Assembly (NCBI RefSeq): GCF_022808325.1
Contig: NZ_JALGCL010000003.1
Location: 62,001-126,000 of the forward strand
Reading direction: 5' to 3'
Origin: Cognatiluteimonas sedimenti
Lineage (GTDB): Bacteria > Pseudomonadota > Gammaproteobacteria > Xanthomonadales > Xanthomonadaceae
DNA: 64,000 nucleotides
This document shows positions 45,893 through 54,812 of this stretch, one piece after another; positions within the stretch are counted from its first letter, which is position 1; each line of letters opens with the position of its first letter. Below the pieces are notes generated by a model, which had not been told where the DNA came from, did no database searches, and worked only from the letters and a program-made list of their open reading frames with translations. The position numbers and the translations under genes are program-made.

Positions 45893-47302
45893 TCAGATCG
45901 CGTAGTACATCTGGTACTCGAGCGGGTGGGTCGCCGCGCGGAACGCGGTGACTTCCTTCATCTTCAGGCCGATGTAGGCGTCGATGAAGTCGTCGGTGAA
46001 AACGCCGCCGGCCTTGAGGAAGTCGCGGTCCTTGTCCAGTGCTTCCAGCGCCTGGTCGAGCGACGCGCACACGGTCGGGATGTTCTTCTCTTCCTCCGGC
46101 GGCAGGTCGTACAGGTCCTTGTCCGAAGGCGCACCCGGGTCGATCTGGTTCCGGATGCCGTCCAGCCCGGCCATCATCAGCGCGGCGAAGATCAGGTAGC
46201 CCGAGTTCATCGGGTCGGGGAAGCGGATCTCGATGCGGCGCGCCTTGGGGTTGGCCACGTACGGGATGCGGCACGACGCCGAGCGGTTGGATGCCGAGTA
46301 CGCCAGCATCACCGGCGCCTCGAAGCCCGGCACCAGGCGCTTGTACGAGTTGGTCGTCGAATTGGTGAAGGCGTTGATCGCGCGCGCGTGCTTGAAGATG
46401 CCGCCGATGTACCACAGCGCCATCTGCGACAGGCCGCCGTAGCCGTCGCCGGTGAACAGGTTGGTGCCGCCCTTGGCCAGCGACTGGTGCACGTGCATGC
46501 CGCTGCCGTTGTCGCCGACGATGGGCTTGGGCATGAAAGTCGCGGTCTTGCCGTTGCGGAAGGCGACGTTCTTGATGATGTACTTCATCGTCAGCAGTTC
46601 GTCGGCCTTCTGCACCAGCGTGTTGAAGCGGGTGCCGATCTCGCACTGGCCCGCGTTCGCGACTTCATGGTGGTGCACCTCGACCTCGATGCCGACCTGT
46701 TCCAGGGTCTTGCACATCTCCGCGCGCAGGTCGTGCAGCGAATCCAGCGGCGCGACCGGGAAATAGCCGCCCTTGATGCCCGGCCGATAACCGCTGTTGC
46801 CGCCGGCATATTCCTTGGCCGAGTTCCAGTGCGCCTCTTCCGAATCGATGTGGAAGAAGGTGTGGCCCATGTCGTTGCCATAGCGCACCGAATCGAAGAT
46901 GAAGAACTCCGGTTCCGGGCCGAAGAACGCCTGCTCGGCGATGCCGCTGGACTTCAGGAACGCCTCGGCGCGCTTGGCGATGCCGCGCGGGTCGCGCGAG
47001 TAAGCCTGCATCGTGGTCGGGTCGAGGATGTCGCAGGTCAACACCAGGGTCGGGTCGGCGGTGAACGGGTCCAGGAACGCGGTCGCCGGATCCGGCAGCA
47101 GCACCATGTCCGATTGGTGGATGCCGCGCCAGCCGGAGATGCTGGAGCCGTCGAACATCTTGCCGTCCTCGAACAGCGAGGCGTCGATGATCGACTTGGG
47201 GAAGGTGACGTGGTGCTGCACGCCGCGCATGTCGGCGAAGCGCAGGTCGACGAACTCGACCTTGTGGTCACGGATCAGCTTTTCGACGTTTTCCAGCGAC
47301 AT
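45893..47302 (-). CDS. glnA: Glutamine synthetase, type I
   Basis: Joins ammonia to glutamate using ATP. The 469-residue length fits GS-I-beta. [29 protein letters not shown] and the adenylylation loop with its Tyr ([10 protein letters not shown]) are all present, so activity is probably controlled by GlnE. The start at 47302 has GAGGAAA upstream. Upstream are a sigma-54 promoter and two NtrC sites. It differs from the enteric glnALG order by an amidase gene between glnA and ntrB. Confidence 0.98.
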   Translation of the reverse strand: MSLENVEKLIRDHKVEFVDLRFADMRGVQHHVTFPKSIIDASLFEDGKMFDGSSISGWRGIHQSDMVLLPDPATAFLDPFTADPTLVLTCDILDPTTMQAYSRDPRGIAKRAEAFLKSSGIAEQAFFGPEPEFFIFDSVRYGNDMGHTFFHIDSEEAHWNSAKEYAGGNSGYRPGIKGGYFPVAPLDSLHDLRAEMCKTLEQVGIEVEVHHHEVANAGQCEIGTRFNTLVQKADELLTMKYIIKNVAFRNGKTATFMPKPIVGDNGSGMHVHQSLAKGGTNLFTGDGYGGLSQMALWYIGGIFKHARAINAFTNSTTNSYKRLVPGFEAPVMLAYSASNRSASCRIPYVANPKARRIEIRFPDPMNSGYLIFAALMMAGLDGIRNQIDPGAPSDKDLYDLPPEEEKNIPTVCASLDQALEALDKDRDFLKAGGVFTDDFIDAYIGLKMKEVTAFRAATHPLEYQMYYAI

Positions 47303-47361
47303 GGCGGGTTTCCTCGGGACGCAGGCGGAAGGGCAAGGGGACGGGCAACGCTGCCTTGTAC

Positions 47362-47376
47362 GCAAGGCACGTGCCA
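47362..47376 (-). promoter_or_regulatory. Sigma-54 promoter of glnA
   Basis: TGGCACG-TGCC-TTGC on the minus strand is an exact -24/-12 RpoN promoter. It places the start of transcription near 47350, about 48 nt before the ATG. The same 17-nt string is found before the exopolysaccharide operon. Confidence 0.92.
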
Positions 47377-47439
47377 AGGGGCGACGGCACGCAAGTCATT
47401 GAATCAACGGGTTGCAGCCCTCGCCGCCGAGTCGGCTTC

Positions 47440-47454
47440 GCACCACGTGGGTGC
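47440..47454. promoter_or_regulatory. NtrC enhancer site 1 of glnA
   Basis: GCACC-ACGTG-GGTGC, a perfect match to the NtrC consensus palindrome (GCACC-N5-GGTGC), centred about 97 bp upstream of the predicted glnA start of transcription. Confidence 0.85.
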
Positions 47455-47469
47455 GGACGCCAGTGTAAA

Positions 47470-47484
47470 GCACCACCCTGGTGC
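47470..47484. promoter_or_regulatory. NtrC enhancer site 2 of glnA
   Basis: GCACC-ACCCT-GGTGC, a second perfect NtrC palindrome whose centre is exactly 30 bp from the first (three helical turns), about 127 bp upstream of the glnA start. The spacing fits cooperative NtrC binding. It is 80 bp from the divergent uppP ATG. Confidence 0.88.
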
Positions 47485-47564
47485 ATTCTCCGCTTCCGTT
47501 ATGCTGCGCCTCGCTGCGGCCCGTGCCTGCCGCGTTCCCCGCCCGTCCTTTCCCAGCGGCCGCC

Positions 47565-48395
47565 ATGACCGATTTCCTCGCTGCCCTGCTGCTCGGCATC
47601 ATCGAAGGCATCACCGAGTTCCTGCCGATCTCCAGCACCGGCCACCTGCTGGTCGCCGAACGCTGGCTGGGGCATCGCAGCGACCTGTTCAACATCGCGA
47701 TCCAGGCCGGGGCGATCCTGGCAGTGGTGCTGATCTACCGCGACCGGCTGTGGCAGCTGCTGCAGTCCTTCCTGCGTCCGGCCGGCGCAGCGACCGTGTT
47801 CGGGCAGGCGCCCCGCGATTACGCGTACAAGCTGGCGACCGCCTTCGGCGTCACCGCGGTGCTCGGCCTGGGGGTCAAGAAGCTCGGCTGGGAGCTGGAC
47901 GATGCGGTGGCGCCGATCGCCTGGGCGCTGATCCTGGGCGGCGCCTGGATGCTGCTCGCCGAGCACTTCGCCGCCCGGCATGCGGCGCGGCTGGGCGAAC
48001 GCAGCACGATCACCTGGACGGTGGCGGTCCTGGTCGGCGTGGCCCAGGTACTGGCGGGGGTGTTCCCCGGCACCTCGCGCTCGGCCGCGACGATCTTCGC
48101 GGCGCTGCTGCTGGGGGTGACCAACCGCGCCGCGGCGACCGAGTTCGCGTTCCTGGTGGGGATCCCGACGATGTTCGCGGCCACCGCCTACGAGCTGCTC
48201 GAGCTGTACCGCGACGGCGGCATCGCCGGCGAGGACTGGGGCATGCTGGCGGTCGCATTCACTGCTTCGGCCGTGACCGCCTTCGCCGCGGTGAAGTGGC
48301 TCCTGCATTACATCCAGAGCCACCGCTTCACGGTGTTCGCGCTCTACCGCTTCGTGCTGGGCGCGGCGTTGCTGCTGCTGGTGCCGGCCGGCTAG
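47565..48395 (+). CDS. uppP: Undecaprenyl-diphosphatase UppP (BacA)
   Basis: A polytopic membrane enzyme of 276 residues that recycles undecaprenyl pyrophosphate for cell-wall synthesis and gives bacitracin tolerance. It has the two conserved motifs GIIEGITEFLPISSTGHLLV and VFPGTSRSAATI, and eight or so TM segments. ATG 47565 matches the family start. Divergent from glnA. Confidence 0.97.
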   Translation: MTDFLAALLLGIIEGITEFLPISSTGHLLVAERWLGHRSDLFNIAIQAGAILAVVLIYRDRLWQLLQSFLRPAGAATVFGQAPRDYAYKLATAFGVTAVLGLGVKKLGWELDDAVAPIAWALILGGAWMLLAEHFAARHAARLGERSTITWTVAVLVGVAQVLAGVFPGTSRSAATIFAALLLGVTNRAAATEFAFLVGIPTMFAATAYELLELYRDGGIAGEDWGMLAVAFTASAVTAFAAVKWLLHYIQSHRFTVFALYRFVLGAALLLLVPAG

Positions 48396-48427
48396 GTTCG
48401 GCCCCCGGCCGCAGCGCGCGCCGGCGC

Positions 48428-49039
48428 CTACGCCGCGGCGCGCGGGTGCAGCGTGTAGGTGCCGTGGACGGCGGCCTCTGCGAGCACGTGCCCGTGCATG
48501 GCCCGGAACACGTCGCCGGCGCTGAACTTCGCCGGCAGGTCCAGCCCGGCCACGTCCAGCGCGAACAGGCGGAAGAAGTAACGGTGCGTGCGCAGGTCGT
48601 GCGCCGGCGGGTACGGGCCGTCGTAGCCGAAATAATCCCCGCCCATGTCGGCATCGCCGGCGAACCAGCCGGTGTAGTCGTTGAATCCGCGGATGCCGCC
48701 GGCATCGTGGCCCGCCGGCTTTCCGCGCTTGCTGACGCCGTCGCTGCAGCTGCCGGCGGCGATCTCGCGCACCTGCGCGGGGATGCCCGCCACCGCCCAG
48801 TGCACGAACTCGCCGCGCGGGTGCTCGACCGGGATCGGGGTGGAGGCATCCGCCACCAGCGCGCCGTCGGTGGGCGCGTCGGTGTCGATGCACAGCAGCG
48901 CGAACGAGCGCGTTCCGGGCGGCACTTCCTCCCACGCCAGGTGCGGGTTGCAGTTGCCTCCGAAGCCGTCGGCCGCGCCGAGCGCGAATCGCGCCGGGAT
49001 GGCGCCGCGGTGTTCGAAACTGTCGCTGCGGATGCGCAT
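48428..49039 (-). CDS. YbhB/YbcL-family PEBP-like protein
   Basis: A 203-residue phosphatidylethanolamine-binding-protein fold: CIDTDAPT (DPDAP motif), PRGEFVHWAVAGIP and FNDYTGWFAG ... DLRTHRYFFRLFALD (HRY). The family is known as Raf-kinase-inhibitor-like in bacteria; ligand unknown. A near-perfect AAGGAGG precedes ATG 49039. Confidence 0.9.
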   Translation of the reverse strand: MRIRSDSFEHRGAIPARFALGAADGFGGNCNPHLAWEEVPPGTRSFALLCIDTDAPTDGALVADASTPIPVEHPRGEFVHWAVAGIPAQVREIAAGSCSDGVSKRGKPAGHDAGGIRGFNDYTGWFAGDADMGGDYFGYDGPYPPAHDLRTHRYFFRLFALDVAGLDLPAKFSAGDVFRAMHGHVLAEAAVHGTYTLHPRAAA

Positions 49040-49089
49040 CGGGACCTCCTTGCCAGGCGGCGCCATTGTAGGCGTGCGCCGGTGGCGTT

Positions 49090-50094
49090 TCAGTCGCCGG
49101 GCGGCGCCAGCCGGTCCGCGACCCAGGCCTCGGCGAAGCCGTCCATGCGCGCACCGAGCAGGAAGCCGCAGTGGCCGCCCTGCGCGGCGATTTCCAGGCG
49201 CGCGACGGCCGGCAGCGACAGCGCATGGAATTCCTGCAGCGGGATCACCGGGTCGTCGGCCGCCATCAGGATGTCGGCGGGCACCTGCAGCGGCGCCAGC
49301 CGGTCGCCGGCGATCGCGTAGCCGTCGAAGTAGTTGTCCAGCGTGCCGAAATCGGTATGCCGCTGCACCAGCCAGCGGGTCAGTTCGCGCATGCCCAGGT
49401 GCAGGGTGCGGTCGTCGAAGTCGTGCGTGCCGGGGAACAGCGCGCGCTTGCGCAGCAGCGACTGCCGCCACTTGCGTTCGAAGTAGCGCTCATAGACGTG
49501 CCAGCCGCGTTCCATGTTGGCCATGGTCCTGGCCGGGTCCAGCACCGGGCAGACCGCGGCCACCCGCGCCAGCGGCAGGCCCGCGGCCGGCGCCCGCAGC
49601 GCAAGCCGCAGCGCGAAGTTGCCGCCCAGCGAATAGCCCGCCGCCACCAGCGGCCGCCGTGGCCCGGCGTCGGGCCAGAAGCGCCGCGCGATGTCGCCGG
49701 CGCCGTGCACCACCTCGTCGATGCGATTGGAATGGAACAGCGCCTCGTTGAGGTGGTGGGTGTTGCCGTGGTCGCGGAAGTTGAGCCGGAAGGTGGCGAA
49801 GCCGCGCCGCAGGAACTGGGCCGCGGTCAGGCGCATGTAGCTGGATTCGGCGCTGCCTTCCCAGCCATGCAGCAGCAACGCCAGCCCGCGCGGCTCGACC
49901 CCGGGCACCGCGCTGTACAGGCCGTGCAGGCGCACCCCGTCGCCGCCGTCGACCAGGTGTTCGCTGGTGGCCGCACCGGCCTCAGCCAGTGCTTCGACGC
50001 CGCGCCGCCGCCGCCACGGGTTGGAGCCCAGCATCGTTTGCAGGTGGCCGTTGCGCAGCCACCAGGGCGGGTGGTAATCGGCGGCGCTCAGCAT
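49090..50094 (-). CDS. YheT-family alpha/beta hydrolase
   Basis: A 334-residue hydrolase: PPWWLRNGHLQTMLGS at the start is characteristic of YheT, the oxyanion region is LLLHGWEGSAESSYM, the nucleophile Ser is in AAGYSLGGNFALRLAL and the Asp/His in MAADDPVIP and AQGGHCGFL. Likely an esterase on lipid or polymer substrates. It is 28 bp after the plsC gene and may share its transcript. Confidence 0.9.
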   Translation of the reverse strand: MLSAADYHPPWWLRNGHLQTMLGSNPWRRRRGVEALAEAGAATSEHLVDGGDGVRLHGLYSAVPGVEPRGLALLLHGWEGSAESSYMRLTAAQFLRRGFATFRLNFRDHGNTHHLNEALFHSNRIDEVVHGAGDIARRFWPDAGPRRPLVAAGYSLGGNFALRLALRAPAAGLPLARVAAVCPVLDPARTMANMERGWHVYERYFERKWRQSLLRKRALFPGTHDFDDRTLHLGMRELTRWLVQRHTDFGTLDNYFDGYAIAGDRLAPLQVPADILMAADDPVIPLQEFHALSLPAVARLEIAAQGGHCGFLLGARMDGFAEAWVADRLAPPGD

Positions 50095-50122
50095 CGCGGG
50101 CGTGTCGACAGCGAGGCCGGCG

Positions 50123-50875
50123 TCATTGCGCCATCGCCGCGACGATGCGTTCGCGCGCCAGCTCGGCGATGCGGCGCCGGCCCTGCGCGTCGCCCGGCGC
50201 GATCGGCGCCAGGAACCGCACGTCCGCGATCCGCGCCGGTTCACCGAGCAGGCGCAGGAAATTGCCGAGGAAACCTTCGCCGGGCTGGAACGCCACCCGG
50301 GTCTGCGCCTGGCCGTGCTCGCCGTAGCGCAGCGCCACCGGCTGCACCGGCGCGCCGGCCTCGACCGCGGCCAGGAAGATGCGGGCGTGGAACGGCCCGA
50401 TCTCGCGGCCATCGCGGGTGCGGCCCTCGGGGAACACCCCGACCGAGTGGCCGCCGCGCAACCGCGCGAGCATGGCGTGCAGCACGCCACCCAGCGATTC
50501 GGTGTTGCCACGCTCGTGGAAGATGGTCTCGGCGCGCGACGCCATCCACCCGACCAGCGGCCAGCCGGCGATCTCGCGCTTGGCGACGAAACCCATCATC
50601 CGCTGGCTGTGCAGGACCACGATGTCGACCCAGCTGACGTGGTTGGCGACGAACACGGTCGCGCCCGCCAGCGGCGTGCCGCTGCGGCGCAGGCGGAAGC
50701 CGAACACCCGCACCAGCCCCGCCGACCAGGCCTGGATCAGGCGGTGGTCCAGCCGCTCGCCGCCCATCCGGATCCCGCCGGTCAGGGGGTTCAGCAGCAC
50801 CAGCACCAGTGGCAGGTCGACCAGCACGTGCCACAGCAGCAGCGGCAACCGGTAGCCGTAACGCAGCCAGCGCAC
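50123..50875 (-). CDS. plsC: 1-acyl-sn-glycerol-3-phosphate acyltransferase
   Basis: A 250-residue membrane acyltransferase that makes phosphatidic acid. It has an N-terminal hydrophobic helix (LPLLLWHVLVDLPLVLVLL), HX4D in VANHVSWVDIVVLHS, GFVAKREIAGWPLVGW and FPEGRTRDG. GTG 50875 is chosen because GGAAGG lies seven bases before it; a TTG six bases upstream would be too close to that site. Confidence 0.88.
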   Translation of the reverse strand: MRWLRYGYRLPLLLWHVLVDLPLVLVLLNPLTGGIRMGGERLDHRLIQAWSAGLVRVFGFRLRRSGTPLAGATVFVANHVSWVDIVVLHSQRMMGFVAKREIAGWPLVGWMASRAETIFHERGNTESLGGVLHAMLARLRGGHSVGVFPEGRTRDGREIGPFHARIFLAAVEAGAPVQPVALRYGEHGQAQTRVAFQPGEGFLGNFLRLLGEPARIADVRFLAPIAPGDAQGRRRIAELARERIVAAMAQ

Positions 50876-51054
50876 GCTCAAGCCTTCCGCATCGGGGCAC
50901 GGCCATTGGCGCGCGGGCGCGGCGCGGTCATGCGGTCACTGCGCGGCTGGTGGCGACTGATGGGAGCAGGATGCATCCGGGCACGATAGCCGAAGCCCGC
51001 GCAGGCGGGCACTTGCGGGCCGGCACCGTCGAGGCGGCGCCGGCCTGGGGCGAC

Positions 51055-51669
51055 TCAGGTGAACTTGAACATGCCCGGGCGCCAGGTACGCACGTAGCTG
51101 CCCTGCCTGGAGCCGTAGCCGCTGCTGCTGCCGTAGCCCACGCCCATGTCGCGGTCGCGGCGCTGGTGCATGCGTTCGACCAGCTCCTCGCGGCGCCCTT
51201 CCAGCCACTCGGCGCGGCCGACCTTGTCCGCCTCCAGCCCGCGGCGCTGCGCCTGCTGCTGGCGGAAATCGCAGAAGTCGTCGTAGGCGTCGATCTCGTG
51301 CTTGAGCTCGCGCACCGACAGTTCGATCATGATCGCGTCGTCGAGGAAGCCCAGCACCGCGACGTTGTCGGGGATCACGTCGTTGGGATCGCAGAAGTAC
51401 ACCAGCGCCGACAGCACCCGCTCGCGATCCGCCTCCGGCAACGCCCAGGCCTCGTCGCGCACCATCGCGATCATGTCGTCCAGGCGCAGCAGGCGCTGCA
51501 GGATGAAATCGGGGATCTGCACCTTCTGCGCGTCCTCCAGCAACTTGGCGGCGCACTCGATGATTTCCTGCGCGGACTTGTTGCCGGCCGCCTTTTTCGC
51601 CGAGGTCATCGCCGCGTGGAAATGCTCCAGGTCACGGTCGTTGAGTTCGAAGTTCAGCGAAATCGACAT
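51055..51669 (-). CDS. YkvA/DUF1232-domain protein with Gly/Ser/Tyr tail
   Basis: A 204-residue protein. The central DUF1232 (YkvA) segment is LSALVYFCDPNDVIPDNVAVLGFLDDAIMIELSVRELKHEID, in a soluble protein with no signal peptide. The last ~34 residues (RDRDMGVGYGSSSGYGSRQGSYVRTWRPG) are a low-complexity Gly/Ser/Tyr tail. The small protein at 52493-52687 ends with almost the same tail. The core function is unknown. Confidence 0.82.
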   Translation of the reverse strand: MSISLNFELNDRDLEHFHAAMTSAKKAAGNKSAQEIIECAAKLLEDAQKVQIPDFILQRLLRLDDMIAMVRDEAWALPEADRERVLSALVYFCDPNDVIPDNVAVLGFLDDAIMIELSVRELKHEIDAYDDFCDFRQQQAQRRGLEADKVGRAEWLEGRREELVERMHQRRDRDMGVGYGSSSGYGSRQGSYVRTWRPGMFKFT

Positions 51670-51884
51670 GTCGGGTCCGGTTCGAGGGGGGAAGGGAAGA
51701 CGCGCAGACTAGGGCGACAGTCGCCAGCGCGTCAATCAAGGACGAACGTGGAAGGCCCGCGGTTGCGGCCGGCCCGGCACGACGCCGGCATGCGGTTGCC
51801 TCCGTGCGCTGCATGATTCGGCTTGCGGCGGGAAGTCCGCCTGCGCGGCGGCGCCGGCATTGGCGGCCCCCGCGTGCGGCGCCA

Positions 51885-52331
51885 TCAGCGCGCGCGCAGC
51901 GGAACCACCGCCAGGGTCAGGCGCGAGATGCAGGCCAGGCGGCCCTGGGCGTCCTCGATGCGGATCTCCCAGACCTGCGTGCTGCGGCCGACATGCAGCG
52001 GCCGCGCGGTGCCGGTGACCTGCCCGCTGCGCACGCCGGCCAAGTGGTTGGCGTTGATTTCGATGCCGACCACGCCCTGGTCCTCGTTCACGCAGAGTCC
52101 GCCGGCCGTGCTGCCGAGGGTTTCGGCCAGCAGCACCGAGGCGCCGCCATGCAGCAGGCCGTAGGGCTGGCGGGTGCGCTCGTCGACCGGCATGGTCGCA
52201 CGCAGGAAATCGGGGCCAATTTCGGTGAACTCGATGCCCAGCGGCTGCATCGCGGTGCCCTGCGAGAGCGCGTTGAGCCCGGCCACGGTGGCTTCACGAC
52301 GAAACGGGGCACGCGGCGGGGAGGCGGTCAT
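51885..52331 (-). CDS. PaaI/EntH-type hotdog thioesterase
   Basis: A 148-residue acyl-CoA thioesterase-like protein. PYGLLHGGASVLLAETLGSTAGGLCVN is the hotdog helix with the HGG and catalytic Glu, and VVGIEINANHLAGVRSGQVTGTARPLHVGRSTQVWEIRI is characteristic of the PaaI/EntH/MenI group. Substrate is not fixed by sequence. Confidence 0.88.
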   Translation of the reverse strand: MTASPPRAPFRREATVAGLNALSQGTAMQPLGIEFTEIGPDFLRATMPVDERTRQPYGLLHGGASVLLAETLGSTAGGLCVNEDQGVVGIEINANHLAGVRSGQVTGTARPLHVGRSTQVWEIRIEDAQGRLACISRLTLAVVPLRAR

Positions 52332-52492
52332 GCCGCCACGATAACGCGCGTCGCCGGCCGGATGGGATCCGGTGGCCGACGGCGGTCACGACCCAATGCC
52401 GCAACCGCCGCCGACAACCGCGGGCGTGGGGAGGCGCCCGAAACCCTTGCGATCGTCCCGCCCCGGCGCGCGGATCGAGGTGCCGGCGCGTT

Positions 52493-52687
52493 TCAGGCGC
52501 AGCGGAAATGTGGCTGGCCGTTCCAGTCGCGGGCGTAGCGGCGCTCGCTGGCGTAGCCGCTGCTATTGCCGTAGCCCACGCCGAGGTCGCGCTGGCGATA
52601 GACGGCACGGCGGGCCGGGCTGGCCGGCTGCGGCCGGGGGGCCGCCGGGTGCCGGGAATAGGTGACGCTGCGCAGGGGGGTGGTCAT
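52493..52687 (-). CDS. 64-residue basic protein with the same Gly/Ser/Tyr tail
   Basis: A real small gene: AAGGAGG stands seven bases before ATG 52687. The first half is Pro/Ala/Arg-rich (RHPAAPRPQPASPARRAVYRQ) and the second is RDLGVGYGNSSGYASERRYARDW, ending QPHFRCA with a single Cys. The tail is nearly the same as the tail of the YkvA protein 1.0 kb away (RDMGVGYGSSSGYGS). No known family. A dyad lies in front of it at 52710-52746. Confidence 0.78.
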   Translation of the reverse strand: MTTPLRSVTYSRHPAAPRPQPASPARRAVYRQRDLGVGYGNSSGYASERRYARDWNGQPHFRCA

Positions 52688-52709
52688 GGCGGCCTCCTTG
52701 GAAGCCTTG

Positions 52710-52746
52710 GTGAATTGGTGTGCTGGTAATCTACAACACCATTCAC
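52710..52746 (-). promoter_or_regulatory. Imperfect inverted repeat upstream of the 64-residue gene
   Basis: GTGAATTGGTG (52710-52720) faces CACCATTCAC (52737-52746) across 16 nt, matching except for one missing base. It lies 22 nt before the small gene on the minus strand, where an operator or a promoter spacer would be. Nothing else is seen in 52688-52886. Confidence 0.35.
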
Positions 52747-52886
52747 ACCCTGCCATGGGCCATTGGTCACCCCACTGAAGGCATCCCGGGACTAGGTTGC
52801 GCGCCCGGCGCGTGGCGTTCCGAACCCACTCCCTGCCGCGACCTGGCAGGCCCGGCGAAACCCTTTGCCGCCGCCGCAAGCCCGGT

Positions 52887-54812
52887 TCAGAGGATCGGGG
52901 CCAGTCCCGCGCCGAAAGCCGTGAAGATCCGCGTCAGCAGCGACTTCAGGCCCAGGTCCACTTCGGGGAAGTCGCCGACCGGCCGGTAGCAGTCGCGGAA
53001 GCGCGGATCGAACGGCGACAGCGTCCGCGGGCACTGGGGCCCGGGCACGAACTCGTAGCTGGTGGCGTAGCGCACCGGCCACAGGTCGAAGATCGGCATG
53101 CGCTCGGAAACCTTGGCCAGCGTGTATTCCAGCCCGGAGAACAGCGGCGGGTCCGGGCGCCGGGCGATGGTCCAGGCGTTGTCCGGCGCGATGTCGCGGC
53201 GGATGCTCTCCGCCAGCGCGCGCGCGAACGCGGGATCGTCCACCACCACCGCGCCCTCGGTGTTGTAGCGATCGCCACGGGGATCGAAGTTGTGGGTGCC
53301 GACCACGCCGACGCGTTCGTCGACCACCAGCGACTTGGCGTGCAGGCCGATGCGTACCCCGGCGCGCGCCAGCGGCACGCGCTCGTTGGCGCTGCGGCGG
53401 GCGTAGCGCAGCGCCGCGTATTCGGCCTGCAACGGCCGCCGGTAGCGCTGCGCATGCGCGCCGGAACCGTTGCGCGCGGCCAGCAGCCGTTCGCGCGCCT
53501 GCGCCAGTTCCTCGTCGCTGGGCACCGGCGGCAACGTTGCCCCGGTGGCGGCCAGGTCGATCGGCGCGTCGGCCGGGAACGGCTTGAACTCGTGGATCTC
53601 GAAACCGAAGTCGCGCAGGTAGCGGCGCTTGTACTTGTACGACAGCGCGTAGGTGATGAACGAGTCGGTCGAGGCCAGCGAATTGGTGGAGACGATCACC
53701 CGCGGCGGCTGCGGGCGCTGGCGCAGGGCGCGGAACATGTCCTGCGCCGGCCGCGACAGCACCAGGTAGGGCGTCTGCAGCAACACCTCGTCGTGCGCCG
53801 ACTCGATCAGCGCGCGCAGTTCGGTCGACGCCGGCGCCGGCCGTTCGTTGTCGGCCCGGTGCTTCTGCGGCAGGTCGGCGATGTAGGCGACGGCGGCCAC
53901 GGGCAGGGCGGCGGCGGCGAGCGCGGCGATCCGCGTGCCGGCGTCGACATCGCGCGAGACCTGCGCCACGCGTCGCGGATGCTCGAACGGCGCGTCGGCC
54001 AGCGCCGGCACGCCACTGGCCAGCAGGCGGCCGCCGACGTCGCGCAGCTGCGACGGCGGCACGCTGCGGCGGTCGTCCCAGAACGCCTGGAAGTTGGCCG
54101 CCATCTCGCGCGCCACCGGCCCCGCGACCAGCACGTCGCGATCGCGGAAATTGTATTGGTCGTCCCAGTCGTAATAGTCGTCCTGGTAGTTGCGCCCGCC
54201 GCTGATGCCGACCGCGCCATCCACCAGCAGCAGCTTGCTGTGCATGCGCTGGTTGAGCCTGCGCCAGCAGCAGGCGGCGGCCAGCAGGTATTGCGGATAG
54301 CTCAGCCGCGCGCGCCCCAGCACCGGGTTGTAGATGCGCAGGTCGAAACCGGCCTGCGCGCCGGCGAGCGCCGCCAGCGTATCCACCCGCTTGAGCGCCG
54401 ACAGCTGGTCGACCAGCACCCGTACCCTGACCCCGCGCCGCGCCGCGGCCAGCAGTTCGTCGAGGAACAGGTGGCCGGCGTCGTCCTCGTCGAAGATGTA
54501 GGTCTGCAGGTCGATCGAACTGGTGGCGCTGCGGATCAGGTCGATCCGCGCCAGCAGCGCGTCCTGGCCGTGGTCCAGGATCAGGGCGTAGTGGCGTGGC
54601 GCAGCCGGCGTGCTGCTGGCGAAGGCGCGCGCACCGAGCTGGTGCAGCGGCGACGGCCGCGCGCAGGCATCGGCACGCTCGCACCCGGCCTGCGGCGCGC
54701 GCGCCGACAACGCGATCGCCTGGCTGCGCGTGCGTTGCGCCGGCGACAGCGTGGTGCAGGCGACGGCGGACAACGCCAGCAACAGCGCCAGCGCGCGCAG
54801 CATGCGGTTCAT
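52887..54812 (-). CDS. Phospholipase D-family lipoprotein (cardiolipin-synthase-like)
   Basis: A 641-residue protein with a lipobox (LSAVAC) and two HKD domains: QRMHSKLLLVDGAVGISGGRNYQDDYY and IGLHAKSLVVDERVGVVGTHNFDPRGD. Domain order and length fit the ClsC/YmdC-like branch, which makes cardiolipin or transfers phosphatidyl groups. Its ATG overlaps the yceI stop (ATGA). Confidence 0.88.
   Translation of the reverse strand: MNRMLRALALLLALSAVACTTLSPAQRTRSQAIALSARAPQAGCERADACARPSPLHQLGARAFASSTPAAPRHYALILDHGQDALLARIDLIRSATSSIDLQTYIFDEDDAGHLFLDELLAAARRGVRVRVLVDQLSALKRVDTLAALAGAQAGFDLRIYNPVLGRARLSYPQYLLAAACCWRRLNQRMHSKLLLVDGAVGISGGRNYQDDYYDWDDQYNFRDRDVLVAGPVAREMAANFQAFWDDRRSVPPSQLRDVGGRLLASGVPALADAPFEHPRRVAQVSRDVDAGTRIAALAAAALPVAAVAYIADLPQKHRADNERPAPASTELRALIESAHDEVLLQTPYLVLSRPAQDMFRALRQRPQPPRVIVSTNSLASTDSFITYALSYKYKRRYLRDFGFEIHEFKPFPADAPIDLAATGATLPPVPSDEELAQARERLLAARNGSGAHAQRYRRPLQAEYAALRYARRSANERVPLARAGVRIGLHAKSLVVDERVGVVGTHNFDPRGDRYNTEGAVVVDDPAFARALAESIRRDIAPDNAWTIARRPDPPLFSGLEYTLAKVSERMPIFDLWPVRYATSYEFVPGPQCPRTLSPFDPRFRDCYRPVGDFPEVDLGLKSLLTRIFTAFGAGLAPIL

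Noticed and set aside
45572-49321. 1249-codon plus-strand frame over glnA and uppP
   Set aside because: It overlaps glnA in antisense and uppP in another frame; both are certain genes. No family resemblance.
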